Assembly: GCA_036937835.1 (NCBI GenBank)
Contig: CM072862.1
Span: forward strand, 11,961,001 to 12,025,000
Origin: Pampus argenteus
Taxonomy: Eukaryota > Chordata > Actinopteri > Scombriformes > Stromateidae
Length of the DNA stretch: 64,000 nt
Direction: 5' to 3'
In this document: positions 35,601 through 48,800 of the stretch, piece after piece
Position numbering within the stretch: the stretch's first letter is position 1
Layout of the letters: the number at the start of each line of letters is the position of its first letter
Notes under the pieces: model-generated
Told to the model about the DNA's origin: nothing
What the model saw: the letters and a program-made list of their open reading frames with translations, nothing else
Databases searched by the model: none
Made by a program: the position numbers and the translations under genes

Positions 35601-36552
35601 CCATTCACCATAATGAAAACATGTATAACAGTGTGCTTCATTGATGTATTTTTGGCTACAAAAGCAATACGTGTTATCTAAATCAGTTTATTGTTGCTCT
35701 TCTCATAGGGTTTGTTGACAATAAGAAAACAAATTAATATCATCAGACTTATCCTTTGATAACCAATTAACCATAGGTCACTTAAGCACTTTTAGGTCTG
35801 GGAAATCAGGGAAAACGTCCTTTTGATGTAGTCAGGTCAATCAGCAAGAGATAAACCAGTGGACCTGTGTATTTCAGTAATAATTATTAAAAGATTCAAG
35901 TTTGTAATAACTGATGGGACCCATCAATCAGCCATCAGGACTCTGGTCAGTCAGCCTGCTACAGGAAAAAAAACCCATCTACCAGTCAGTCAGCTAGCCA
36001 TCATTGATCCATTGAGTCAGTCAGTCATATCAGACAGGATTCATCTATCTGCCTTTCAATCCATCCACCTATCTGTCTCTGCTTTCTTTTGCCTCCGATA
36101 AGCAGCTTTCACAGTAAAGCCCTAGAGAGAGAGAGAGGGAGAGACAGGGAGATGTAAGGGGTGGAAGTCTTACATCCACTAGCTGGTCACCACTACCCAG
36201 AGATGACCTGTATGTGTTTATTACAGGATGAGATCAGGACATGGTGCAATCCTGACAAAGATATTGGAGCACACACATGCACAGATAAAGGCAGAGACAC
36301 GCACACAAACTCATAGAGGGACCTTCACATATGGACACCAAAACGACCTTGTAATCACTCTGTGTATAGGTTTAACCCCTAATTCCTCTGTCATCGCTGC
36401 ACTGTTTAATAGTTGACCAATTCCAGATGTCTCATTTCATTTAGAGAGCTTGTTAAAGGTTACGTAGGTGAGGACACGGTTACAGATTAAATACAAGAGC
36501 CCTGCAAACATATAGATATGATGCCTGTTGACAGTAGAGCCTCTTTGGAGTA

Positions 36553-36561
36553 TGACCTTGA
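36553..36561 (-). promoter_or_regulatory. ERR response element TCAAGGTCA (minus strand)
   Basis: TGACCTTGA on the + strand is the exact reverse complement of TCAAGGTCA. The preceding base on that strand extends it to TTCAAGGTCA. It is in intron 2, 2.8 kb from the other perfect site. Confidence 0.38.
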
Positions 36562-39500
36562 ATAGATTTAAAGCACTGCTTTGACCCCCTCTCTCTCTTG
36601 CTCCCTCATTTTCTCTCAATTTGTAATCCTCCCTTTTCTTGTAGTGGACATGTTGCAGATCAGGAAAGCGGGAGATATAGGTTATGGGTCAATACTTTGG
36701 CAAAGCTATTCACAGGACCATGTCACGAAAAGGTTGTGATGATATACAACAGTTTGATAAGCAAAAAGAATGTGAAACCGTTCTTAAAATATTGTTGATC
36801 ACAATTACCGTGGAAGTTGCTATATGTTTATTAAGAAATGATTTATAGTCCACTCAGAGTACATTTACACCAACAATGTTCCAAGGCTGAATGGAGACTA
36901 GAATTTAGAGAAAAACCATGGGAATTTAGGAAGAAATCAAAATTTTCATTAGTGTTTAAGCAACAGTACTACTGTTACTACTGTGTGCCTGGAAGCAGAC
37001 TGAGCAGTCTTGGATCTGCTGGAACAAATGGGTCATGACATTATCTTTGGCTATCACACAAGCCAAACTCATTCACAGACAGTGTGGATGTCTGTTAGCC
37101 TGTGTGTCTGTGTGTGGGCTTGTGTTCATCCATGTAAATGAGTGCAGGTTTATGTGTACGTCTGTGCACATATGCCTGTGTTTATGCGTGGTTGTGTGTT
37201 AGTGTGTGTATCTTGGCTGGAAAGTGGGGCCAGCCTCAGATGGGCAGCGGCAGACATATTGGTATGTTTCAACCCATTAGCCAATAAAACCACAGGTAAT
37301 CACCAAAAAAACACTTCCAGCTGGACAGGGAGGAGAGCATGGGGTGGAGAAGAGGAGAGGAGAAGAGAGGAGATGAGGAGTATACACCCGTTTGGATGAA
37401 CAATAAGTTGAGATGAGGAATAGGAGAAAGAGAGGAGAAGGAGGAGGGTGGACTGGGCACACGGATGTAGGAAGGAATTAGTGGCATGTGTGTTTGTGTA
37501 TAGGAGAGCATGTGTGTGTCGCAGCATGGAGGAAGTGGCTCTGGCAGCTGCTGTTTCTGTGGCGTCGGTCCAGCGACACCTGACAACCTGCATCTATCAC
37601 TCCCTTATTGAGAGAGAGGGATAAAGGGGAGTGAGGAGGAGGGCGAAGTGTGGGAGAGGGAGGGATAGGGTGATGAAAAGGGAAGAGAGGGACAGGAAGT
37701 GGGAAAAAGAAAGGTAGATTAGAGCAGTGAAAGGTGGGGTAAGAATGGTAGGTGTGACAGTTAAACAAGTGAGGGTATGTGAGAGTTCTGTTTGTAAAGA
37801 GTGAGTTTGTATGCGAGTTTAGGTCCTCTTGTTTCATGCATAAAAAAAATAAACAAAATAATACTAAATGTTTACAAACACTTTGATATTGAATGTAGGT
37901 TAAGAGCAATGCAGTGTGTGTGTGTGTGTAACTGAGTTTATGTCAAGAAGAGGGTAGATGTATAATATCAGGAGAATCAGGGACAGCATAAAGAGTATGG
38001 CCAGCTACAGACACACAAATATTCATATTACACAGTCTGTACAGTGATGATGAATTGTCATGCAGCAGGTGGACATACACACATCTCAAAGGAGATTGCA
38101 GGGGATTTGAAGCTCTCATATACCCCCTCACTCACACCAACAGGCACACACATTATACATAGAAGCGTCCAAGAAGCCCACCCCATTGCACAATACGACA
38201 CAGAAAGGCAAAAATAAAGACACACGCACGCAGAGCTATGACATTCTGGTGTTAACCCTTCTTTTCTAATTCCTGCCCTGTACCCCCACTCTGAAGAAGG
38301 ATGTTTATGTCAAAAGACAAAAGAGTATACAGCCAGGTAACACACCTTAGTGTCAGCCTCTAATGTGAGCCTATCCAACCTTCTCTCTGAATGCATACAG
38401 TATGTAACATCTAGCACTTTTTGTACAAATGTAAATGCTCTCCTACATATACATGCTGGTATTAAAGACTATAGCAGTACCAGTTGAGGTACTAATCACA
38501 ATTTATTCACTGTTGAGTTAATAGGTACTGCAAATGCAACATACACAGCAGCACTCACATCTTTAAAAGCAATTCCATTTTTTTCTCAGTGGGAGTTTAT
38601 TACGTACGTTATCATGTAGCATTTTAGCAGCACTAGCCTGTTTAGTCATATACTAACAAGGCCTATTACTGACTACCCATTAACCAGCACCGATTCTGTG
38701 TCATTAGCACATTTACATTTAGGTAGTCTTAATCGTAGGTGTCCCTTTTAATTGCTAGATTAATCTGCTCCCAGGGTACAGTAGCATCCACTTGTAAAGG
38801 TTGGGTATAAGATAACTTGTCTCATTAGTTGTGTCCATTAGACTGTTATGGTTGCCCCAGCATTTAGCATGTTTAGCCTTTACTATAACTAACAAGGCCG
38901 ATTAATGAGCATCTTGTTACTCATTAAGAAGCATTTGTGCATTTAGCCTTTTCCCAAGCTAACTAGCCCCTTAATCAGCTCAGTAATGAGAAAACATCCT
39001 CTCCACAGCAGCAGTCAATAGTAATCACTGTTTACTCTGTTTCAGTGGGAGATGCATTAGCTTGGAGTACTGTAGTTGTCAGGTAGGCACAGGAAGAAGG
39101 GGAAAAAAAGCTCATTTTTTTTTACATTATACCTCATCACAGCTCACTTTACAGGAACATTTATGTTTGTAATTTTGTCAAAGGCTAAACTCTCCTAACA
39201 AATCCATAACTGTGCTTTGCTTCTGTACTAGATGGAAGCAAATAACTATGTGGAGGTGATGAGCAGAACTAGAGAAGAGTGAAAACAAAAATAAAACAGA
39301 AGAGACACAAGAGATAGTTAGAAATTAGCTGCATATAAATAGACAAATAATAAAGTACAGGGGGTCGAAAAAGACGAGAAAGAGAAGAGGGCAATATACA
39401 TATAGTTGGAGTTTGTAGAGAGAGATAGAGAACACATGGTAAAAAAGGACTCAAAATAGGAGGGAAGATTTCAAGGACAACTGTTATGCAAACCTATGAA

Positions 39501-40104
39501 ATACTGTAGTATATTTAATATGCAAATTGCAAAGTAAGTTACCTGCAACATGAAGGAAAAAAGTGAGGCAGTCGATAATTAAAGGTAAAGGTGGTATTAG
39601 CCTCTCACACACTTCTGGTGTTGCTGACCAGGGTTGTGAAGTTAATAGACTTACATTAGCTAATAATCTTAGCCTCAGCTCTGCACAAGTGTTACAGTGT
39701 GTATACTGTACTTAGTCACGCAACCTCAGCTTTTCTAGCCATGACATCTGCACATGTGTACCTGTGTAGACACACACATTATCTTAATAGAAATGTCACA
39801 AACAGAGTTTCCTTTACTAGTTTCTTAAACAAATTGGTCATTTTACTGATCAGTATAAAAGGGTTCAGTGCTTGCTCTGTTTTCTTGGATTATTTCATTA
39901 CATATGTGTGTAACTATTGTGTCTATCAATATATCTTAGAATTGTCCTTTGCCTTCTGTGTCTGTCCATCAGTAAATTATTTATGATTTTTCCAACATCT
40001 ATGTGCAGTTGGATGCGCTGACTACAGATTGTCTGTCTGTAGAGGTTTTTTTCTGTAAAATAAAATCTTCCGTTCTGTTTTTTCTCCAACATGTCTACAT
40101 ACAG

Positions 40105-40221
40105 GCAACATTGAGTACAGCTGTCCAGCCACCAATGAGTGTGAGATCACCAAGAGGAGACGCAAGTCGTGCCAGGCCTGCCGCTTCATGAAGTGTCTGA
40201 CTGTGGGCATGCTGAGGGAGG
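40105..40221 (+). CDS. esrrg: esrrg exon: second zinc finger
   Basis: Encodes the split Gly, NIEYSCPATNECEITKRRRK, SCQACRFMKCLTVGMLRE and the first base of the next Gly. The finger-2 cysteines are C167, C173, C183 and C186 in long-form numbering, with the D-box between the first two. The sequence is identical to human ERR-gamma except CLTVGMLRE for CLKVGMLKE. Lys to Thr at residue 193 (codon ACT, 40200-40202) is unusual, since ERR family members normally have Lys or Arg there. The exon is 117 bp and phase 1 at both ends, so skipping it removes finger 2 in frame. A human isoform without this exon (ERR-gamma 3) has been described. The acceptor is CTACATACAG, preceded by a T-rich tract; the donor is GAGG|GTAAGG, strong. 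Confidence 0.96.
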
Positions 40222-41020
40222 GTAAGGGAAAAGGTCTCTTCCTTATCTTTCTCTGTTAGCTGTGCTACATGTAGCATTTTGGGACAGGAAATTATGGGGT
40301 TTAGGGGAAATGTGGTCTTTATTTTGAGAAACCAAAAAGGCCACAAATACAAAGTAGCAGTCAAATCAATACACTGAGGTATGAAATGATTTATTTATAT
40401 TTAACAGTGCTACATGTAGCACTTCACTAAGAAATCCTTAATACTCCTTGTATATAGAGTATGTCAATAAATATTTCTATTTACATTTTTCTTCTTGATG
40501 TCTCACTTTGTGTTTTCAACATCTCTAAATTCCTCCATAGCTCTGTTTATCTCTCTGACTCTGTTGTCTGTTTTCTTATCTTACTAACACTTACCAAGCT
40601 GCATTCTTCTCTTCTTGTTCACCTTTCACCTCCAAATACACAAGTCACATAAGATAGTTTCTGAATGTACACACACAGACACTTCTAGACAACAGCTATG
40701 TCCTTGTTTTACTAACATTAGGTATAAATAGAAATTACAGAATAATTGTGACCTATTTTCCAATTTTAATGTTTAAGCATGAATCAGCAATACTACATAC
40801 TACAGTAGTGAAGAAATGTAAAAGAAAACCCCCAAAAAACTGAGATATTATATTTGCCCCCACACCACTTTGATTAAATACACTCACTTTTTCATTTTCT
40901 CACTACCTCCTTGCCTCTGCCTCTTTCTCCCTCTCGTCTTCCCACCTCTGACCTTTTTACTCCCACTGCACTTCCAACGATGAAAGGAGGGAGAGGAGTG
41001 GCGAGGGATGAAGAAGAGGG

Positions 41021-41022
<2 letters not shown>

Positions 41023-41094
<72 letters not shown>
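41023..41094. repeat. (GA)n microsatellite pair
   Basis: Two GA runs separated by AAATAGAGG, inside a purine-rich strand running from about 40980 to 41280. A polypurine stretch of this kind can adopt triplex structures. Confidence 0.95.
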
Positions 41095-42237
41095 CTAAGA
41101 AATAGGAATAGCAGGAGGGGGAAGGTGGGAGAAAGCAAGGGGGAGGAGAAGGTAAGGAGAAGAGATTGATTTATAGGAGCAGAGGAGAGGGACCAGGGGA
41201 GGATGAGAGGCAGGGGGAGGATGGTTGAATGAAGCAGAAAGTGTGTGAGAGAGAAAGGAGAAGAGAGGAGGGTCAAGGTTGTAATTGATGGGAGACCTGG
41301 CCTACGCCCCCTTCCTTACAGTGGTCAGGGAGCGTGCCTCTGCCGACACACGCATGCCAGCCCTCCCTCCATCCATTCCTGTCTTCATTTCTCCCTCCAG
41401 TTCTCCCACTCAGTATTATTGTACAGTTTCTGTTGCTTCTCACATGCCTTTCATCCATCCATTCTCCTCTCTACTTGCTGTTTTCTTCGACCTGTCAGCA
41501 CCATCTCGTACATACCAGCAGATTTTAACCCACTCAAACATCATCATGTGAGGACTATCAGTCACTGCAGTAGATAGTTTTAGTGGATAACAAAACCATT
41601 GCCGTTTTTAAGATATTTTTTCTCTGTTTTACAAACAACAAAATGTTGTAAAAGGCAAGATGATATTAACAAAACTGTCACCATGTGCCTCAGTGCTCAC
41701 ATAAAATATGTAGATATCTTGAGACCCATCACTGCCTCTAAAAGCCCAAGTTTCACTTCACTGCAAAATCATGCTCATCTCTCTCATTCTATCTCGGTCT
41801 CTGTATTTCTCACTCTCTCTTTTCTACAGACACACACACACACACACACACATTCACACACAGTCCCAACAAGCTGCTGTCGAAGCGTTTGTTCTCCCAG
41901 TTGATCTGACATAGGCAGAACACATGTCTCATCTCCTGTTTTGTCTCGCGTATGTGTGTGTGGCCACAAATACACAAACGCACGTGTGTAAGCACATGTA
42001 TTATTGGCAGCTCCAGTTGTCTCACAGTTCACACAGCTCAGAATGAATCCTGCGACTGGATGCAAAAACCACAGTACCCGTGTCCATAGATTCCAACCAA
42101 AGCTGTCACTTGCAAAGAGATATTTTTATTCAATCTTTACTTTGTCATGCAATAGTTTTATACAATATGTCATATATTTTACTCAAATTGTGTTTAACAG
42201 TGATTGAAAGAGAAACTTCTTTAGCTCTTCAGCTCTT

Positions 42238-42262
42238 CATCCTTAGTCAGATACTAAGGATG
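42238..42262. repeat. perfect 10-bp inverted repeat
   Basis: CATCCTTAGT, spacer CAGAT, ACTAAGGATG. A compact hairpin within intron 3, not linked to a recognised element. Confidence 0.85.
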
Positions 42263-42449
42263 TGGTCAATAAGAGAACCAAACCTACTCACTTGTTGTTA
42301 ACAATAAATGATCAAACTTCTCATTTAATTGTAGAGAAATGTACTGTATTTTTGTGGATATATAGCTGAGGGGTACGTGTTTGTGTTCTGTCCTGAACAG
42401 ATAAATAGCTGCCTTTTGTTGCTTGCTTCACTGTTTCACACACATATAT

Positions 42450-42451
<2 letters not shown>

Positions 42452-42483
<32 letters not shown>
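42452..42483. repeat. (CA)16 microsatellite
   Basis: Uninterrupted CA run in intron 3. Confidence 0.97.
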
Positions 42484-42485
<2 letters not shown>

Positions 42486-43730
42486 CCTACATATATATAC
42501 ATCAATCTGACAGACCACCACCACCCCATTTGTTGTGCAGGGTGTGAATTTAATACAGGGGGTCCCGCTATACATATGAATAAGGGTCATTTGGAAAATT
42601 GATACATCCATTTTCTTATATTTCCTCATTTTCACTCCTTTTTAACCCGTGGGAAGTTTGAGAAAGATCAACAACTAAAAAGAGGAGATAAATGTATTCC
42701 CTCACCCTTGTTTTATTCCGTTGGTGGTATTTGTTTATAATGTTTTCATTAATTTTAAGAACTATTGCATGCAGATAAATCTTTCACCAAACATCATAAT
42801 TGAATTATTTATTTTTTAAATTGAACAGACCAATTATAATGTACTGGTGCTGAATAAAATAGTTCACTAAAAAAAGTTTACTAAAGAAAAATCTAATCTA
42901 CCGCAAATGTAATTTTGAAATATAAAATAAGATTTAATCTGGAAACTAAGGCAACTCTATGAATTATTTCATCCTATTTTTTCTGTTAGCAAACTAGGTC
43001 AGGTTAGTTGAACAACATTTTACAGTGGAATAATAATAATGAAATGAAAGACCAGTGTACAGTATACTGCAGGACATTGTTACTACCTGGTAAAACATGT
43101 TATCACACTGGATGAACAATCCCTCACACACACGACAAACACTCATTTAGGAACATCAACTACCGTGTTTCACACGACCCTTCTGGGTGTAAACATTGTT
43201 GCAGCAGATGATAATGGTAAGTGGCTGGATCAGTTAGCATCAGAGCTAACTGTGGTTGTCAGGGGCTAGCTCACGGGAGAAAGGTGAAGATAGAGTGGTA
43301 AGGGTGGGGTGTGTGTGTGGGTGTGTGTTTGTGTGTGTAGATGCTGTAGTTTACCCCTTAGGGCAAGATCTGCCTCAAATTAGCTTTGTCGCCGTGGGAG
43401 ACAGACGGGGTGAGATGAAGAGCAAGTGAGGCAGCAGAGAGGGGGCAGAGTAAGAGGCCAGAGGGTCAGTAAACCAACCCAACTCTTTATATGTTCTCTT
43501 AAACATGTGGATACAAACATACGCAGACACAAACCTGTGTGGAACATTAGATGTTTTTCAAACACAAATGTGATGTGGAAACAAGCAGGGGATAAACGAA
43601 AGGAAGGAACGAACATGGGGCACCCACTCACCAATATGTAGTAGCTAATTTCTGGAGCAGAGCAATTAAAAGGACTGACTATATTATGAGAACTTCCCCT
43701 CTGGCAATGGCTGTCTGTCCATTTTTAATG

Positions 43731-43780
43731 AGGTCATAATGATGCGTCAGCTGAAGACTGAAAGGTCACGGGGGCGGGGC
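43731..43780 (+). promoter_or_regulatory. dense motif cluster: AGGTCA x2, Maf/CRE-like, GC box
   Basis: AGGTCA at 43731-43736 and 43763-43768, TGCGTCAGC between them (43743-43751; CRE/AP-1 half site fused to a Maf half site), then GGGGGCGGGGC (43770-43780). Direct intronic GC boxes are rare elsewhere in this window. It may be an enhancer or an internal promoter; binding is inferred. Confidence 0.35.
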
Positions 43781-45786
43781 TTAAATCTGCCTAGAGAGAA
43801 GGGGGGACTGGAGTATAATTGCAGGTAAAAGATTGGATAAAAAATAATGAAACAGGAGAAAGCCAAAAGAGGTTTTTAACAAATGCTTACCTCAGAAATG
43901 CATTTTTATTTAATTTATTATTTATATTATGTATTTTTTGTTTAGTTTCAAAATCTGATAATACTATAGCTGACTGTAGTTTATACTAGTGTATGTAAAA
44001 TGGCATGGCAAGACAGATTTAGTATGTTCATTCAACATCAGTAAGTAATGCATAGATTTATCATGAACAGAATACAAAACACAGATCAGACATTTGAACA
44101 TGAAAGGCTTTGGCAGAGACACACAACCCAGGAGCCAGCAATATTCAGTATGCATGTATAACTATACATATGGTCATATTGACAGATTTGCTCCCTTACA
44201 ACATGGCAGCTTTGATGATAGCACGTCTGATAAATCATGGTTAAACAGACAGAATGGGTTGAGTCCAAGACCAAAGCCTCGATCTCTGTAAAGCCGTATA
44301 GGGCCAGCTGGATTCAGTTGGTAGACTAGTAGAGAGACAAGTCCACGGACTACAAATAAATACCTTGGCACATTGCCCCACAATGCATATACACACACAC
44401 ACGCACACACAGCTTGTGCCAACTTTGCCTGTGCTCTCTAAGGCCTCTAAGACCTAATGAGTGAGATCGGGTGGAAGGCCCCAGTCTGTGTGAGTGTCGG
44501 CGCTTGTGTGTGTTTGGTGTCTGTATACAGCTAATGGTGTGCATCATAACTCTCCTCATAGCTTATAAGGCTTGACTACTGCTACCCAACCACATTGCAT
44601 CGCAGTCATACACACCACAATCAAGATGACTGGCTGACACACATGTTTATACGTGAAATCCACAAAGACAATTTGTCTATCATGAAGAACACATTTCTGG
44701 AAAGATGTCAGTGATTGAAAAGATAAATAGAATATAAAATAAATGCCAAGTTATAGATTAAAGAATAGTAAAGGAGAATAGAGAAAGTAGAAGAACGGAG
44801 GAGAGGAGGACAAAGGATGTGATAGGGAGAGGACCAGAGTGATGAGGAGACAAGAGGAGAGGAAAATAGAGGAGTGGAGCGCCAGACAACTGGTGGCGTC
44901 TGGTGTTTCCCCATGGGAAACTTGTAGCTAAATCTGGCCCTGTAGTGTCTGTCTCGAGTAAGTGTGTGTGTGTTGGTGTGTGTGACTGGCATCTGGTTGC
45001 ATCCTAGCTAGAAAGGAGCGATAATGGAAATACTGTGACCAGAGATCTACCTAAGTGGTCCAGCCTTACACATACACTTTGTTTCTGTTTTTCTTGAGAG
45101 GAGAGGACAAGAGAGTAAGAAACCACATCTATCCACATCCAGACACATCTAAGAACCATGGATGGGATTGGAGGGGGAGAGATGGATGCTGGTCTATTAT
45201 GTAAGACCAAATTGTTTCTGTTGTTTTTGACATCTCACAATAGCCGTTTTCATCAAACTGTCGAGCAAACTCCATATCTCAACAGTGCAAATGTGAATTG
45301 ACCGCGTTTATATCAAATGAAATAAAATAGTAATTGACAAGACTTTCTGATTTTAGCAAAAAACATTCAGTAGTAATTTTTCAACACTTGGTTAATCTTG
45401 AGCAAGTTGTTTTTGTCTCATCAGCTTATGTTGGTAATATTTCTATAAACATGGAAGAAAACAAAAGCCTCCAGTCTACTACTAATTTCCTGAACTATGT
45501 AAGACAATTTTGATACACAGTAGCTGTGGATCAGATAGATGCAGATCGATATATTTCATAAACACAGCCATTAATGTGAAAAAGGCAACATTTTTTTGAG
45601 GGGACCTCACACCGACTCACACACGCCCGCGTTCACCCATACTCACACATATTCACACACCAGTGACAGCCACCTGCCTGCTGCCTCAGGCTGTGCTGTT
45701 CTGATCTGTTCTGGTCTAAACAAACGTCACTGCATGACACTGCACACACCTTCCTCTTAACCGCCCCTCCACACTTTCTTATACAC

Positions 45787-45847
45787 TCTTTCTTGCTTGC
45801 TTTCTTGCTTTCTTTCTTGCTTTCTTTCTTGCTTTCTTGCTTTCTTT
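45787..45847. repeat. (CTTT/CTTG)n tetranucleotide repeat
   Basis: Mixed TTGC/TTTC units over about 60 bp, ending at TTTCACTCACTC. The minus-strand open frame rich in Lys-Glu-Ser is an artefact. Confidence 0.93.
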
Positions 45848-48800
45848 CACTCACTCACTTTGACCATCTTAAAACATGAACCACATATCGTAAATAACTA
45901 ATATTTTGTATTTCCTTAAGTATGTATGCACTACATGTAAAACATGTGGGCATGTTTTTCCTCACTTATTTCTTATTCTTCCACACTTGCAGTAGACTCA
46001 TAGATGCACACAGATTTGATTTAAATAGGTTTGTTGTTACACAGTCTACTCACCCATCAGTTCTAAAACCCAGATAGATAAAACCCTTTGTTGTTACATC
46101 AACACTGCAGCTGTTTACACACACATTCACACAGAAACATAAGGTGATAACCTGGTCTAAGGTGTGAGAGAGACTTCAACCATTACAACTTCAATTACCA
46201 TAAAAGTACTCTCTCTTTTCCTCTCCCTCTTTCTGTTTCCTCTTCTTGCACTATAAATGCTCTTTTTCTCTGGTGATTTTTTGTCTCACTCTTGTCCGCA
46301 CCCTCCCTCAATCTTCTTGGTCCTCCTCTTATCATATCATTGATCATCTGAAATCAATCCATTCTGTCTTGTCTTCCTCTCCATCTTCCTTTCTCTTTTC
46401 CTCACCTCTGTCTTTTTCACTCTTTCCATTCGTTCTTCAACACTCTTCAAAAGCACATAGATGTCAAAGGCATTTCACCCTCAATCCCTCAACTGTTCAA
46501 ACACATACACACACCCATGCTGACACAGAGTGACACCGGTGCAGTGTAAAATCTATGCTGATGTGATCAGTGCAGATCTTACTATTGACAGACAGCAATA
46601 TTCCCATGATAGGAATGATTCACCTTCATCACTGTCACTGTGTGTCTGTGTGTGCATTCTTTACTGTGTGCAGTGTTTTCTAGTTGTAAACATGTTATTC
46701 ATGTTCTTTTTTTACAGATCATATCCTTTTCTCTCATCATTCTATTCCTATTTCTCATTTCCTTTATTAGTCCTCACTTCATCTTTCCTTTTCTTTCTCA
46801 TTTAATTTTTTTTCCTCATTTTCCATTTCTTATTTTATTTACTAGACCATCCACTATCTCCTACTCCTTTTATAACTTACAGTCTACTCTTTTCTCCTCT
46901 GTTCTCTTTTTCTACACTTTCTTCTATAATCTTCCTTTAATGCTTTTAATCATTTTTTTATCTAAATTTTATTTCTTTCCATTTCTTTCCCATTTGCTGT
47001 TCAATTATTCCGATCTTCTCTTGCCTTTTTTCCTCTTTACATGTTTTATTTTTCCTGATCTTACAATTTCTCCAGATACACACACCATCTTTCCTTTTCC
47101 TCCTCTCCTCTCATCTCTTGCCCATTCTTTATGATTTGAAGGCTCATTTGTTAAGAAGAGGTAGAGCACTCTCACTTTCCCCATAGCCTCCTCCTGTTTC
47201 ATTTTTGTGGGCTTTGGAAATATAATTTTCAATTTTTAATTTGATTCATTTAGATTTGATCATTAATCAGTGCTGAGAGGGAGTTAATTTGGTGGAAAAT
47301 ATATGAGGTAGTTAGAAAAGGTTCTTTATGAAGTGGGCTCAGCAGTATAAGGCAAAGAGAGAAAAAATGAGATTCTGCGTGTGGGAGTTTGTGTGTGTTA
47401 GAGAAAAAGCATGCAGCAGAAAGTGTGTGTATTATCTAACACAAAGTAGAAAATAAGGATGTAAGTTTTTGTGACAGTTTCCTTCTTTAAAGTTGCTATA
47501 TGCAGAATATTTTACCAATGACTAAATCATCATTTAATCCATGTTTACAGCACAAATCGGGGAAAGGATTTCAACATTGCAGACAAAGTTTAAACCTTCA
47601 TGTGTCATGCATGTTTTACATACCGTAGTTTATTTCAAGTGGATATACTTCCACATAAGTGGATCAAAGCAGATATATGATTGGAAATCTTCACAGGGGG
47701 TAAAAGTCATAACAGACTATAGTCAGACATTGACACAGAGAGACTGCTTAACAAGTTATCAGTATAAACCTAACTACACTTGTGTTTCTTCCGTTGCTCA
47801 AACCATTTGTTTCATCCGGTCTGTTTCTGCTTTTCTATCCATCTCCATCTTTCTGACCATCCACTGACCCAGCTAGTGACTGAGCAAGCTGCTTGTCTGG
47901 GCTTACCCAAACACAATATGGGGGTGGTGGGTTAGAGAAACATAGAGGAGTGTGAATGTATGTGTGTGTGAGAGAAGACACAGAGCAGGTGTGTGAGTGG
48001 GTTTGTACCCCCTGGTGTTAAGAGTTTCTTGACCGTTTCCTGACACTGGCCCCCCCACTGTACCTGTACTGTCAGCCCTTCTGTCTACTGATCTCCGACT
48101 CAAGTACACACACAAACACACACAGAAACACACACACACACACACACACAGATGTATGTCATATCCAGTTCACTGGGCTGAATGCTGCCTGGGCTAGTTA
48201 GAGGCTTCTAAATGTCCCTGATAGAAAAACAAGGAGTATACTCATCCCACTGTGAAATGCTTTGAATAAAAGCGACCATAAAAGTTTATACGTACAAATA
48301 AAACAGGGAAACACTTACAACCACAATGCCAACAAATACATAGAAATGTTCCTCAACATTTTATGCTTTTTGCTGCCAAAACAAAAGTATTTCTGTTAAA
48401 TATCTTAGATGTGTTGTTTCAAACATGGTCAGCACATTTTTGTTTTTTGTTTTTTTTTTAAATCTTAGAGCAAATCTGTCTTGTGCTCTCTCACTGTACT
48501 GGTACCCCCTTCCTCTTTTTCACTCTGTCTACATTTAAATCAAATTCTTAATAGTTTAAATCAGACTGTATTACTATTTTTTTCTCATGTCATATTAAGG
48601 CATTTTTAAACATTTTAGATTGTATCTGACTTATTTTCAGTATCTGTCAGTGCCAGCACATTTTGAAACTGATCACTTTGTTGTTTAAACCTTCAGACTG
48701 CTGCTGTCTGACACTCATTCAGAGACTTATCGGCTAGCCAGCTGCTTCTTACACTAACATTTGCAATTAGATATAAATCTTGAATAACAGCAAGCATAAA

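Larger units (their letters stand above)
33557..40104 (+). other. esrrg: esrrg intron 2
   Basis: Begins with an unusual GTTGGC donor and ends CTACATACAG. It contains two SINE copies (34015-34151 on the minus strand and 35286-35600 on the plus strand) and two perfect TCAAGGTCA elements (33788, 36553). Purine-rich or pyrimidine-rich stretches lie at 37300-37480 and 37600-37700. No exon is seen. Reading through the donor stays open for 31 codons to 33651. Confidence 0.85.

Noticed and set aside
40884..41276. 130-codon minus-strand open frame rich in Ser-Leu
   Set aside because: Reverse strand of the purine-rich GA tract; artefactual.
44280..44345. Segment with GATTCAGTTGGTAGAC resembling a tRNA A box
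   Set aside because: No B box (GGTTCRANNCC) at the right distance and no SINE body.
46640..47134. 164-codon hydrophobic + strand frame
   Set aside because: Pyrimidine-rich, Phe/Leu/Ser-biased stretch in intron 3 without family resemblance; looks like a membrane protein only because of T/C composition.
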